Source: Gnetum montanum (lineage: Eukaryota > Streptophyta > Gnetopsida > Gnetales > Gnetaceae). Taken from it: a stretch of 64,000 nt of DNA. The stretch is taken from the NCBI GenBank assembly GCA_015680685.1, contig MNCI01001321.1, positions 376,053 to 440,052 on the forward strand. The letters run 5' to 3'. Positions within the stretch are counted from its first letter, which is position 1. Every line of letters begins with the position of its first letter. This document shows positions 22,080 to 33,753 of the stretch, in pieces. The notes under the pieces are model-generated. The model saw only the letters and a list, made by a program, of their open reading frames with translations. It was not told where the DNA came from and ran no database searches. Both the position numbers and the translations under genes were made by a program.

Positions 22080-24695
22080 CTTGCTTGGGCTTGTGGAAAG
22101 GCTTTATTTATTGGATGTTGACCAATTGCTTCTTGTTTGGGCTATCAGGTCTATATATGATCATGGACCTAGAAGGAAAGGTTTCATAATTTATATAAGG
22201 CCCCTTCCACAATGTTTGAAGTTTGGTTTTTTGAGGAACATGTATGGGGTTCTAATAGAGAATCTTATCTCCTAGTTGAAATTTCTCTTTCTGTATTCTT
22301 AGGTCATGTCATTATTTGCTGAATGCCTTGTGCACTTCATTCAAAGACAAGGCTACCAATTGATTTTTTTCTAGCATATTTAGGTTGATTAGTCTTTATT
22401 TTTGTGCCAGACTTAGGTCAATTTCTAGGTCATACACTATTGAGAGTGTATAGAGCTCAGACTGAATTGGGAGCATTGGAAGTTTTCCATACACCAACTC
22501 ATAGGGAGAGTAGCCAATAGGAAGTTTCCATGTTGAGCAGTAGGCCCAAAGGGCATCATTGAGTTTGGTGCTCCAATCTCTCCAATATTTGCTAATAGTT
22601 CTTATTAGTGTTGGTAACCTCTACTTGACCATTGGCTTGGGGATGATACAGTGTTATTAATTTATGTTCAACCCCTAAGCGTTGCATGAGTTTCCAAAAA
22701 GTATCACCTATAAAATGGGTTCCATTGTTAAAAATTAGTGCACATGGCATCCCAAACTTGTTCGCAACATTTTGTTATACAAATTAAGTAGTAGTGCATA
22801 ATGTACAGTTGATAACGGTTGCTAATTTTGCCCTTTTTATGCAACAATCAATGGTGATGATTATATATGCCTTTTCATTGGACATGGATGTGATGGAACC
22901 TATGAAATCTATGCCCTATATGTCAAAGGATTATAGTAGTTGAATCCATTGTTGAGGACCCTCCATTCATGTGGTTATCACACCAACTCATTGATAGTTC
23001 TCACAAGATCGGACAAAATGGTGGGAATCCCTGAAGATTGTGGGACAATAGTATCCTACTATTAGTATCTTTATGGCTTTGCATCTCCTTGCATAGTGGT
23101 CCCCCCAAGGACCTTCATGAACATCAAGGGAAACGTGCAATTGATCTATGTTAGGGACACACTAATGAATCAGGTCATTAGTGCATACCTTGTAAAGGTA
23201 TTTGTTGATTTCCATGAAATGCTTATCTTGATGAAGAAACTATTATTTCTTACTATAGTCTAAATCTTGTGACATCTCCTAAGTAAGAAGATAAATTGAA
23301 AATGCCATCATACCATTTTGGTTCTGTAGGCATTTGTTCATTTATTGTACCAACAAAGAGGAGTTCATTAGGAAATTGATCAAAGAGTGCACTCTCCTCC
23401 CTTTTGTCGTCTCATCATAATCAGCAATCACATTCTCAGTCTCTTTTCGATCTACCATTGTGAGATCATGTGAGATAAAATTCCTACAATATCACTAGTC
23501 ACTGTATGACATGGGGACTCACCATTGGCTTATTTCTAAGGAAGAAAATAGCCATTTGATTAGTATGCACAAAAATTTATATTCAATCACATAGTTCTTG
23601 AACTTTCTAGAGCATACACCATTTCCATCAATTCTTTCTCTATGATGTTATAATTTAACTATGCATCCAGAATGCTTCGACTTGTACAATGGATGTAATA
23701 TGGATGTTTCTTATCATTCAACTATGCAAGCACAAATCCCAAGACATAATTAGATGCATATATCATTATATGAAATGGTCTAGACCAATCAAGTACTTGT
23801 AGAATTGGAGTCTATACAAGATTTTGGTTAAGTCTCTGGAATGCATTTTCACATTAATAGTCTAGATGAATGGAGCATATTTCTTTATTAGCTCAAACAA
23901 TGGTTTTGTGATCTTAGAAAAATTTTCTATAAATCATTAGTAGTAGCCAATGTGTCCAAGGAATGACCAAAAATATTTGATGATTTCTAGTTAATGGGTA
24001 ATTCCTTGGATGGCCCTTATCTTTTTAGGATTAAACTCAATCCGTACTTGTGAGATTTTGTGCCCTAATATAATGCCCTCCTAGACTACAAATGACTCTT
24101 TTCCAATTGATCCATAGGTTTGTTTCCATACATATTTTGGGTACTTTCTCAAGGTGGTCTAGCGCTTACTCAAATAAAGCTCCATAGATGCAAAATTCAT
24201 TTGTGAATACTTCCATCTTTCTACCGAGTTTCTACTAAAAGATGCTTAAAACCAACTGTTGGAAAGTGGCAGAAACATTGCATAGACCTAAAGGCATCTT
24301 GAGATATGCAAAGGTTCCCCAGGGACTCATGAATGTTGTATTGACATGGTCTTTTGGTACAATTTTGATTTGTTTATAACCATTATAACCATCTAGAAAA
24401 CTATAATAGCAATGCCCAAATATGGTGTCCAACACCTGATCATTGAATGGGAAAAAAATGATCTTTGAATGTTTCCATGTTTAACAACGTAAATTTGATA
24501 CAAACTAGCCATTTGTGATCTCTCTTTGGCACTATCAAGAGTGGGCTCACCCACTCGCTATCCGCAATGGGGTATATGAACCCTACCTTAAGGAGTTGCA
24601 CAATCTCCTCTTTGACAATTTACCTCAATTTTGTGTTCAACTACTATTGTGGTTACCTTCTTAGCTTCATGGATAGATCAATATAAATGTAGTGC
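22080..24695 (-). pseudogene. pol: pol of element C: RT, RNase H, integrase
   Basis: Reverse transcriptase, RNase H and integrase read in order on the minus strand. The RT core is at 24435-24235: LDTIFGHCYYSFLDGYNGYK, TTFMSPWGTFAYLKMPLGLC and SATFQQLVLSIF, the Athila-type palm. The integrase zinc-finger region is at ~23150-23000 with EGPWGDHYARRCKAIKILIV. The integrase core includes FNNGTHFIGDTFWKLMQRLG and LITLYHPQANGQVEV (~22740-22650). In FNNGTHF the usual catalytic Asp is Asn. Many TAG stops. Protease and the connector to gag are missing through a ~0.88-kb deletion relative to B. Confidence 0.88.
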
Positions 24696-26643
24696 TAGCA
24701 AATAGATAAGAGGACTCCTAGGATAAGTTAATATTTTGGGTGTTTTTCTTTTTGCTAGTCATGGATTCAAAGCATACACTATACACTCTTGTAAGTGTGA
24801 CATGATGGGGAAACATCCCTTAGGATGTTCATATTTGTAGATGTCACAACCACCATCATAATCTAATTCAATTTCTACAACTTCATCTACTACAATAATC
24901 TTGACCTTACCCCTTTTACTGGCACATTCAACTTCCTTTTTCCTCTTATGGTCATGATCACTACTTTGTTCTTTGGACTTTTTAGCAATTTTTAGAATAG
25001 CTTGAAATTTGCTGTCCATTGAATCCCATAACTAATCTACCTTATTTGAAATTTCATAGGTAAAATTTTGAATTGTCAAGGTTTTCTAGTTCACCACCTC
25101 ATCAAGTGACAATTCCTCTTGATTACATAAAATTGGACCTCCCTCTTGTGAATGAAAGGATCTCGATTGTATTCTTCTGCATTTTCACATTTCCTTAACT
25201 CTCCTTCTTTTGATACTTTCTTGATTAGCCTTTGGATTTAATGGGCTCTTAACTTTGATAATCACCCTTGGGCATAGACTCAAAGAGTTCTCCTAGTTTC
25301 TGATTAAATCCCATATAGGATATGGAAAAGTTGCTCCTCTTGAGAATAACCATGACCAAGACATTTGTGCAATAAAGAATAGTATTGGTCCATGGTTTCA
25401 TCCAAGAGTTCATGTGTCCCATGTTTCCTTCTCTAGCTTTGCCTCCTAAAGTTGGACACTTGGGAGTACATCTAATATTTGTCATTGAATAGTTCAAGAA
25501 TTGTACTCCACCATCTAATAGATTCTAGTTTTAAGGACCGGTACTAGCTTTCTACTTCTTTGATGAGTGTTATGGAAAATAACTTAAGCTTTTGTTAGTT
25601 GTTTTTTATATTTTGCAATGCACAAGCATCATGAAAAGCTTGAAGATGCTTCTTTGGATCTGAGTTATATCCCCCTTCGAACATGGGGATATTATTCATG
25701 TCTAGCCTCTTGATTTAGTTATCCATTATGTGCCTTATAGGAATTCTTACTACCTCTACAATGTTTAGCATGCTTCAGGTGGCAAGTAAAGGCTCATTGT
25801 AGCTATGATCTTGATGCCTACAATGCCCTATACTACCCCTTTTTTCGTGGAAATGGACCTCTCTTGAATGCTTGTGCCTTGAATCTTGACTTTTACGATG
25901 GTCCCTACAATCATCTTGGTCTCATTGGTAATCTCGATCATGATTGTGCCCCCTACAGTTGTGTTTAGAGCCAAAATAGGAAGAAGATGATGAAGAAGGT
26001 GAAGAGGAAGGAGGACTAGCACTATCATAGTGCTTGCCACCCCCTCTTTAATGGTTATGATCATGATCATGCTACTTGCCCACATCCTTTCCATGACTCT
26101 CCTCCTTGGATCATCCTATGTCATGGGATTTGTTCTTGCCAAAATTGGGATTATGGATCATGGATTGCAAGTTTTTGTTTTGACCTCCCTCAACAAAGTC
26201 AAAGATAAGAGTTTCTCTATATGGAAAATCCCCAAAGAAGGGTTCTCCACTATCTTTTTGGTGCATCAAGAATGGAAAATCATTGGACCACTTTCCCTTC
26301 ATAGGTTTGTAATGCTGCTCTAGCTTTCAATCACTCAAACATTGTGCATTAGTGGGATGATAATCCCTGACATTACTATTTGCACAACATATTTAGCATG
26401 AAGCCCTTGGATGCCCAATTACATAAGATTTTAGTAAATCATCGTAGGAATGGATCAATTAGGTGGAAAAAAAATGTTTCCCTCCATCTCTTGCCACCAT
26501 AGTAGTTCATCCTAGTGTAGGATGAAGGTGAAATTGGGTACATACTCATCAAGATGAGCATATACCACTTTGTATTACTAGGGTACATGTTGATTTTCTC
26601 TGTTAGACTTGGACAAAGAATCACTCATATGAGAAGAAGACAT
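24696..26643 (-). pseudogene. gag: gag of element C
   Basis: Starts at ATG 26643 (MSSSHMSDS), 140 bp downstream of the PBS, parallel to D. The N-terminal domain contains VYAHLDEYVPNFTF. The central Arg/Asp/His-rich low-complexity part is at ~26090-25830. The capsid (~25700-25240) has LDMNNIPMFEGGYNSDPKKH, HLQAFHDACALQNI and CLGHGYSQEEQLFHI. The tail (~24850-24770) reads GGCDIYKYEHPKGCFPIMSH, which corresponds to the zinc-knuckle region of A but has lost one Cys. The tail ends at the deletion junction near 24700. Stops and frameshifts throughout. Confidence 0.8.
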
Positions 26644-26784
26644 CTTGTATTAGAAGACAAGAAATGTAGTGTGCTTTCTTATAATTTTTGTAGTTATTTT
26701 GATGTATGATATGACTTTAGGGTTCATTCTAATGATAAATAATTTTTCACTAAATCCTATATAGCACACATAATAAACAAAAGG

Positions 26785-26802
26785 TCCCCAGTAATGACAC
26801 CA
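26785..26802 (-). promoter_or_regulatory. Primer-binding site of element C, tRNA-Asp type, decayed
   Basis: The minus strand reads TGGTGTCATTACTGGGGA one base inside the LTR, a transition-rich derivative of TGGCGCCGTTGCCGGGGA. Confidence 0.68.
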
Positions 26803-26803
26803 A

Positions 26804-27695
26804 TGATGAGCAATGAGTATACTTTGTGCCCAACCATGCAAACTACAGGAATTCATGTGCAATCTAATCAAATTCCACAAACCTTAAGTTCCCATGTACA
26901 CTAGTTCTAGAAGGCGAAATCTAACCATGACGATTGTTGTCTTTTCAACTATGCTTGTGAAGCTTAGTTGTATGGTTAAGTGTAATTGTGGTACATGATT
27001 TTTATTATTTTACATTCTATTAATCTATGATTAATAACAAGTTGAAACTTAATTTATGAACTAATTTAACTAATCTGATTGCTAATTAATAACTAGCTAT
27101 CATAACATAAGCATTTTGGCACACTTTCGATATACATCCTGAATGCATACAACACTACTGGGTTACTAAGTGTTAAGTGTTGCTAGGATTACCAAGTGCT
27201 ATATGTTATGCTCGAAGTGGTTGTACTTATGTGTTTAATCTTTTTAGCTTAATTAATTAATCAATTAAAGCCTATTTTATCTTAATTAATTGCAAAATTA
27301 ATGAAAATAGTAAATGCAAAAATAAATCATTAAGCTATTCCAAGTGCTATAAGGTTTGATCAAAAGGTTCATCTTTATTGTTGTTCACACTAGTGTGCTC
27401 ATGTACATAAATGCTCAAATAAACATCAATACACTTTCTGACTCTTGTTGCAAGCACTCAAAAAAAATATTCTAACTCTTAAATGACAAAACTATAAGAG
27501 CTCTACTAGAACCATGGTAAGACATGCCATAAACATGACTACTAAGTGCATATTTATAGACTTTATTTTGGAGTTCCATCAATGTGGCCCCATAAATGTA
27601 GTAAATGCTAGGTTGACGTGGCCCCATCGATGGGCCCACATGAATGGGGACCCATCAACAAGGGTCCATCAACGTGACACTTTGATGCTTCATCA
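26804..27695 (-). repeat. 5' LTR of element C
   Basis: 892 bp, TGATGAGCAATG...GCTTCATCA. TATAAATA at 27558-27551 on the minus strand. U3 palindromic units such as CCCATCGATGGGCCC lie at ~27600-27690. Confidence 0.92.
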
Positions 27696-28161
27696 GTATG
27701 CAAGTGGATCCTTCTAATAGTAGGCTCATGCCCTTTACATCCTTGCACGACCTCAAATCAAGGAGTCCATGGGCTAGAAGGATGCTAAATGGTTGTGGGT
27801 TATTAAAAACTAAGTCCCCAAAGAAACCATCAAACAATTAAGACCATCCCAAAATGAACCCATGGATACAAAATGATAAGAAACAATGAGGTGGTAAATG
27901 GGAAGAGCTAGTGGATGAAAGAGAGTATGGAATGGAGTCCCACATTTTGGTTACATGAAGTCCCTTGTGGAGGATGTGATTAGTATGACCTGGTAGCTTC
28001 CATACTTAGTTAGAATTAAGACCATCAACTTCCAATGACTTCACATTGGCATATTAGACCATTCCACCTCCAAAGGATGAGAACATACCCATATATCACT
28101 CACCATTCTAAATAAAGAAGAAAAGAGAAGCATGAAGTAAAGAGGGCCTTAGTTAGAAGGG

Positions 28162-29488
28162 TGTTGACCTTGTAGTATGTCAAAACATTAAGGAAAATGG
28201 AGTACAAGGATGTTTGGGTAATTGTTGTGTTTACAAGAGCAAGATCAAAAGACTTAGGGACTCACAAGCAAATTCAGGATCACAAGAACTTAAGGGAACA
28301 TGGACAAATACAAATTTTTTATGATAAAAGTGTCTATTTGTGTTGATTTTTGTTCAGGAATATTCTTAGCTATTTTGGCATGTTTTAGTGTGCTTTTGAC
28401 TCATTTAGATGAGTCTAGGAGGTTATAAGATCTATGGGAACTTTTTTGGAGACATCCAAAGGCTCCCAACATCAAAATGAGTAGTTTCATTTTTGGCTCT
28501 TATAGAAGAGATATCTTTCCCATACCAAAGACATCATTCTAGAAGGCAACACAGGTGAAGACATATTTGTAAAACATCAGACATATTTCATTAGACAAAG
28601 ATGTCTTCCTAGAATTATGGCTAGTTACAGAAAGACATCTTTCCCTAAAAGAAGTTGTCTTCCCAAAATGAAGGCCAAATGCAAAAAGATATCTTAGTCA
28701 CAAAGAAGACACCTTCTATGATTGTTAGCTAGCTATTGCATGAGTTCTAATATGAATGTGAAAACATAGTAGCTATATGAAGATATAATTCTTATTGGGA
28801 AATTTGCAAGCTCTTCTATGATCATTGTGTAATCATTTAGCAATCACTATAATCATTAATGCTCCTCATTATTCTATCTTTTATTTGTTGTAAAGTGAGT
28901 TGTACTCCAAGGACAAGGATTAGCAAACTAATTTTCATTCATCCCTTGTAATCAACATTCTCTTCTGTTACCTTGCGGGGTTGATGTGCTTCTTATGGAA
29001 TGGTAGCTTACTAGAGCTTGTCAGGATCCTGCAAGATTGAGTGTTGGTGTAGCAGCACAACACTTTGGAGTAGAGCTCAAGTTGTAAAAGTTGTGGGATC
29101 CTTAAAACCACATTCTAAGCTTGTTGGGACCTTTTGGGGTTGAGTGGTTGGTGTAGTGTCACAAAAATCTGGAGTAGAGCCTAGAGATTGTACAAGGTGT
29201 GGTGCCCTTCAAACCACCTTTGAGGTTGTTGGGACCTTGTGGGGTTGAGAGTTGTTGTAGTGACAAAACTATCCCTAGTAGAGCTCAAACTTTACAAAGG
29301 TTGTGGTTCCTTCTAAATCACATTTTTAAAGGAACAAAAGTTTCGAGTTGTTCAAGTGATCTACCCTCTAAGTGTGGAGTACCCAAGTTGGGGAACCACA
29401 TTAAAATTCGTTGTATTCTTTGTATTGAAGAATTTTGAATTTGAAGAACTTATTCATTCCTCCTCCCTCCTTCTAAGTTCAACATTCA
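28162..29488 (+). repeat. Solo Copia LTR (family of element E) inside element B
   Basis: Begins TGTTGACCTTGTAGTATG and ends ...TTCTAAGTTCAACATTCA. It is homologous along its length to both LTRs of element E (45773-46858 and 56168-57273). No internal sequence adjoins it, and element B sequence resumes on both sides: the GGGCCTTAGTTAGAAGG block on the left and GGCATGGGTAACATGTCTTT on the right. A clean 5-bp target duplication was not found. Short open frames inside it are not genes. Confidence 0.85.
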
Positions 29489-30239
29489 ATAGTGCCTTTA
29501 GGCATGGGTAACATGTCTTTCCAACCTCATAAGTAGTGCTTATAGCCTGTTAGTGTGTCTAAGGGATGTCCTTTGAATTTCTATTATTTTATTATTTTTC
29601 TCAAATGGAAACCACACCATGCAAAGCCATTACTTCCTATTTATTGGTTGATGTAGGAATGATGAGGAGTCCATGGGAATACTCATGAAACCTCAGATGG
29701 TAGGCAAGTACAAAAGGTGATAAATACTCCTACAGCCGCACCTTTGTTCATCCACATGATTTGTTCCAAGCCTAGAAAGTACAAAGGTTACATATTCATT
29801 GTAAGTTATTATTAAGAAGGGATCTCATATTTCTAAAATAAGTAAACACCATAGAGTTGTGTGGAATGGGTGGATGACATGAACTCATTGCCTAATATAA
29901 TGAGAAAACCATTGTTCCATTAATTAATGTCAAAATTCTAAGATGAAATCTAGTCACTTGCAATCAAGTAAATAATGCAATTTAACCAACCACCATCAAT
30001 TAATAGCTACATTTAGCACCAAAGTCCTGATGGAAATAAAGAAAAAGAAAACATGTAAGAAAAGTTCAATAAAGGAAAAATATAGAAAAAATTGTAAAAT
30101 ATTCAAGAAAATAAGAAATGTATGAAAAATGATATAAAACAAAAAAAGGTTGAAAAACTGAGGAGCTACTCATATAGTATCAACATGGATGGGCATCTCC
30201 CCCATGACTAAGTTGGAAGGAGGAGATTTGAACGATTGA
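29489..30239. other. Element B non-coding region with PPT-like tract
   Basis: Continuation of the post-integrase non-coding region of B. GGGCATCTCCCCCATGACTA near 30190-30209 reads on the minus strand as TAGTCATGGGGGAGATG, strongly resembling the terminal PPT (AGTCATGGGGGTATGATG). No coding pattern. Confidence 0.55.
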
Positions 30240-33200
30240 ATGTGCTTAGCCATCAGCTAATGCATTGGTTCTACTAGTTGTTTTTGGTTCAAGTAAAGGT
30301 TTAAGTTATTGGGTATTGACAAAAAATATCTTACTTGGGTTGTCAGGATAGTATATCATCATGGCCTTAGATGGAAAGGTTTCATATATAATGTAAGGAC
30401 CCTCCCATAACATTTAAAATTTTTTCATTAAGGCACATGCATGGGGTTCTAGTAGAGTACCTTATCATCTAGTTAAAACTTTACCTTTCAAATCTTAAGG
30501 TCATGACATTGTTTGTTATGTGTCTTGTGCACTTCATTTAATAGATCCACTAGTCTATGCTTGTTTAGCATTTTGAGATTCAATAGTATTTTTTGTTGGT
30601 ATAGACTTAGGTCTAAGTCAAGATCACAAGTTGTTGAAAGTGTACAAAGCTTAGCTTTGATGGAAAGCGTTGGAAGTTCTTTGTACACAAGCTCATAGGG
30701 AGAATACCTAATAGGAAGTTTCCAGATTAAATGATAAGGCCAAAGAGCATCATCAAGTTTGTTGCTCTAGTCCTTTCTATATTTATTAACTATTCATGTT
30801 AGTATTTTGGTAATTTCCCTGTTGTTAACCTCAACTTGGCTATTAGCTTGGGGGTGGTAAGGAGTTGTTAGTTTATGTTGAACCCCTAAGCATTTCATAA
30901 ACTTTTGAAAAGTAGCACCTATAAAGTATGTCCCATTATTAGAAATTAGTGATTTTGGCACACCAAACCTATTGACAAAATTTTTTTATACAAACCATGC
31001 CACCCTAGAAGATGAAAAGTTGGTGACTACAATAGCTTAAATCCATTTGGTATAGTAATCAATAGGCAAGATGATCTAAGCCTTTTTGTTTGACATAAGA
31101 TTGATGGACCTCATAAAGTTAATTCTCTAAAGATTGAAAGGTTATATTGGTTGGATTAACTATTATAGTCCTTCCATGCATGTAGTCATTCCTTTGTCAC
31201 ATTGACATCAGTCACAGAAATAGAAGTAGTGGGCATCCTGGAAGATCGTAGGCCAATAATATCCTAGCATAAGGATCTTAATGGTTGTCCTCCTCCTAGC
31301 ATAGTGGTCCCCATAAGGGCCTTGATGTGCATCCTGGAAGACTCGAAACCAATCTACATTAAAGACATACCATCGAAGCATGCCATTGGTGCACATCTTG
31401 TAGAGGTTTTCCTTGATTTCCATGATGTGCTTGGCTTGATGAAGAAACTATTGTTTCTTCCTATGATCCCATTCCTGTAGCATATCTTGGGTGAGTATAT
31501 AGAAGAGGATGTTTTCATACTATTTTGTTTTCTTGGGAGTTTGAGAATTAACAACACCAACAAAGAGGAGTTCATCAAGAAATTGATTAGATAATGGACT
31601 CTCATACTCTTTGCTATCCAATCTCAACTAAGACAAGTGGTCAACTACCAAGGTCTCAATCTCCTTTCATTCAACCATCATCAGATCAAACTCCTAGAGG
31701 ATCACTAATCACTATATGATATGAGGGCTCACCATTGTCTTATTCATCAAGAACTATATGGCACTATGGTTGATGTGAACATACACTCTATATCCAAGCA
31801 CATAGTGCTTAAAAGGTTCTAGGATATGCACCACCATCATAAGTTTCTTTTTAGTGGTGGTGTAGTTGAGTTGGGCATCTACAATGCTTATGCTTACATA
31901 GTGGATGTAATATGAATGTTTCTAATCATCCATTTGTGTAAGCATGGTCCCCAAGGAATAATTGGATGCATCTGTCATGATGTGGAATGACATGGATCAA
32001 TTTTCTCCAAGTCTCTACTTTAGTTGTTGGAATGCATTTTCACATTCCTTGGTCTATACAAACAATGCATCTTTCTTGGTAAGTTATACCAATAAATTGG
32101 TGATCTTTGAGAAGTTTTAAATGAAGCATTAGTAATAACCAATGTGGCCAAGGAATGACCTCATATCCTTTACTATTTTGAGATGTTTGGTTATTTCTTG
32201 AATGACCTTATTTTTCCTAGGTCCACCTTGATCCCTTTTTTTGAGATTTGATGCACCAAGATAATTCCCTCTTGGACCATCAAATGGATATTTCACCAAT
32301 GGAGCCATAAGTTGGTCTCCACACACCTCTTAAGCTCTTTCTCAATATGTTCTAAGGCTTACTCAAATGTGATCCATTGGGTAGAGAAGTCATCCATGAA
32401 GACTTCTATCCCACTTTTGATTTGTTGCTAGAAGATGCTAAGGAATAATCATTGAAATGTTGCAGGAGCATTACATAGGCCAAAGGGCATATTTCAATAT
32501 GCAAAAGTTCCCTAAGGACTTATAAATTTTTTCTTGGCCTATTCTTCTAGTGCAATATGGATTTGGTTATAGCCACAATAACCATTAAAAAAGCTATAGT
32601 AGCAATGCCCTGCAATAGTATCTAGCAAATGATAATGGAAAATGATCTTTGTAACTTGCCATATGTCATAGCCTTAAGTCTGTACAAACTCTAAAAGTAC
32701 AATAACAAGTGGGCTAACCCATTTTCTATCCACAATAGGATAAATGAACCTAGCCTTAAGAAGTTATTCAATCTCCTCTTTGATAATTTACTTGAGTTTT
32801 GGGTTCAAGTATCTTTGGGTTGTCTCTTTGTTTTGATTGAGGAATTTGTATAAATTCTATGCTAGCATATCCTTGGATCAATTCCTATTAACTCATGATA
32901 TGAATAGGTAAAGGGTTTTAGCCATTTGTTTATAACTTCTAATAGTTTATCATTTTGTACTAAAGCAAGTGTGGCATTGTTAATTACCAGCTTGTTGTTA
33001 TTCAAAATTTCATACTTCATTCCTGTTAGTAGAGCTTTTAATTCAAGGGACTCCTACTTAAAATTTTTAGGGATCTTTAACTCTTCCCAATTGATCTCAC
33101 TTTATGCATTAAAGAGTTGATGATGGATCTGCTTCAACTTATCCATACTTTTCACATAGGAGCTGATGAGGCTCTTAGTTAGATCCATGCATATTGTTGA

Positions 33201-33753
33201 TTCAACCTTAGTTTTAGCTATTTAGCATTGAGTGTCCTCCTATATAGTAGCTGCTCCATACAGGTACCTTTAAACCTCTGTGATATCTACACATTGATTG
33301 CATGCCTAAATTGATATACCCTTGATGGTCCATAGTTTTTCTATGCAGTGACATAAGGTGTCACTATATGTGATTCAAGGAACTCTCTTCTTCTCAATTT
33401 TTTCAAATTCATTTTCCTTATAAATTTCTAAGGAAAGTTCTCTGATACACAACCTTGCATCTATGGTACTTAGCCATGCTTTTTCCATGATGATAGGAAA
33501 GTCCCTTTAGCTATTTTCCACATGGATTACTAGAAAATTGGTAGGATATGACCACCCACAAATGGTGATCACAATGTTTTCTACCAATCCCAAAGGAATA
33601 GTGATGGATTGTTCTACCAACTCCAGTTTGATGTTACTCTTTTTTAAGGAGGACAAGTTCTGGACTTTGTACATTTCTTGTAAAATCAAGTTAACTTCGA
33701 AACCTAAAACCAAAAGAACATTACATGGTTCAATTCTAGTAATCTGCAAATAG
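30240..33753 (-). pseudogene. pol: pol of element B: protease, RT, RNase H, integrase
   Basis: Minus-strand polyprotein in the usual Ty3/gypsy order. Protease region (~33749-33500): LVLGFEVNLI followed by QSITIPLGLVENIVITICGW and SYPTNFLVIHVE, then AWLSTIDARLCIRE. The expected catalytic Asp of the D(L/S)GA motif is Val here. RT and connector (~32700-32130) include KDMRSFLGHIGYY. Integrase zinc-finger region (31423-31208): DAHQGPYGDHYARRRTTIK and GYYWPTIFQDAHYFYFC. The integrase core (~30960-30600) is decayed. Athila lineage, from the RT and PBS of the family. Numerous stops. Confidence 0.85.

Larger units (their letters stand above)
16569..27695 (-). mobile_element. Element C: complete Athila-like retrotransposon nested in B
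   Basis: 11,127 bp with 3' LTR 16569-17472, 5' LTR 26804-27695 and identical 5-bp duplications GTATG at 16564-16568 and 27696-27700. The empty site can be read: B sequence AACCAAAGAGTATG on the left continues as CAAGTGGATCC on the right, homologous to AACCAATAGATATGCAAGTG in C itself (~21380). Minus-strand order: 5' LTR, PBS, gag, pol (protease region deleted), non-coding region, internal TATA module, ORF2, PPT, 3' LTR. It inserted after B and is therefore younger. Confidence 0.95.

Noticed and set aside
28157-29493. Target duplication for the solo Copia LTR
   Set aside because: Flanking five-base words (AAGGG and ATAGT) do not match, so none is claimed.
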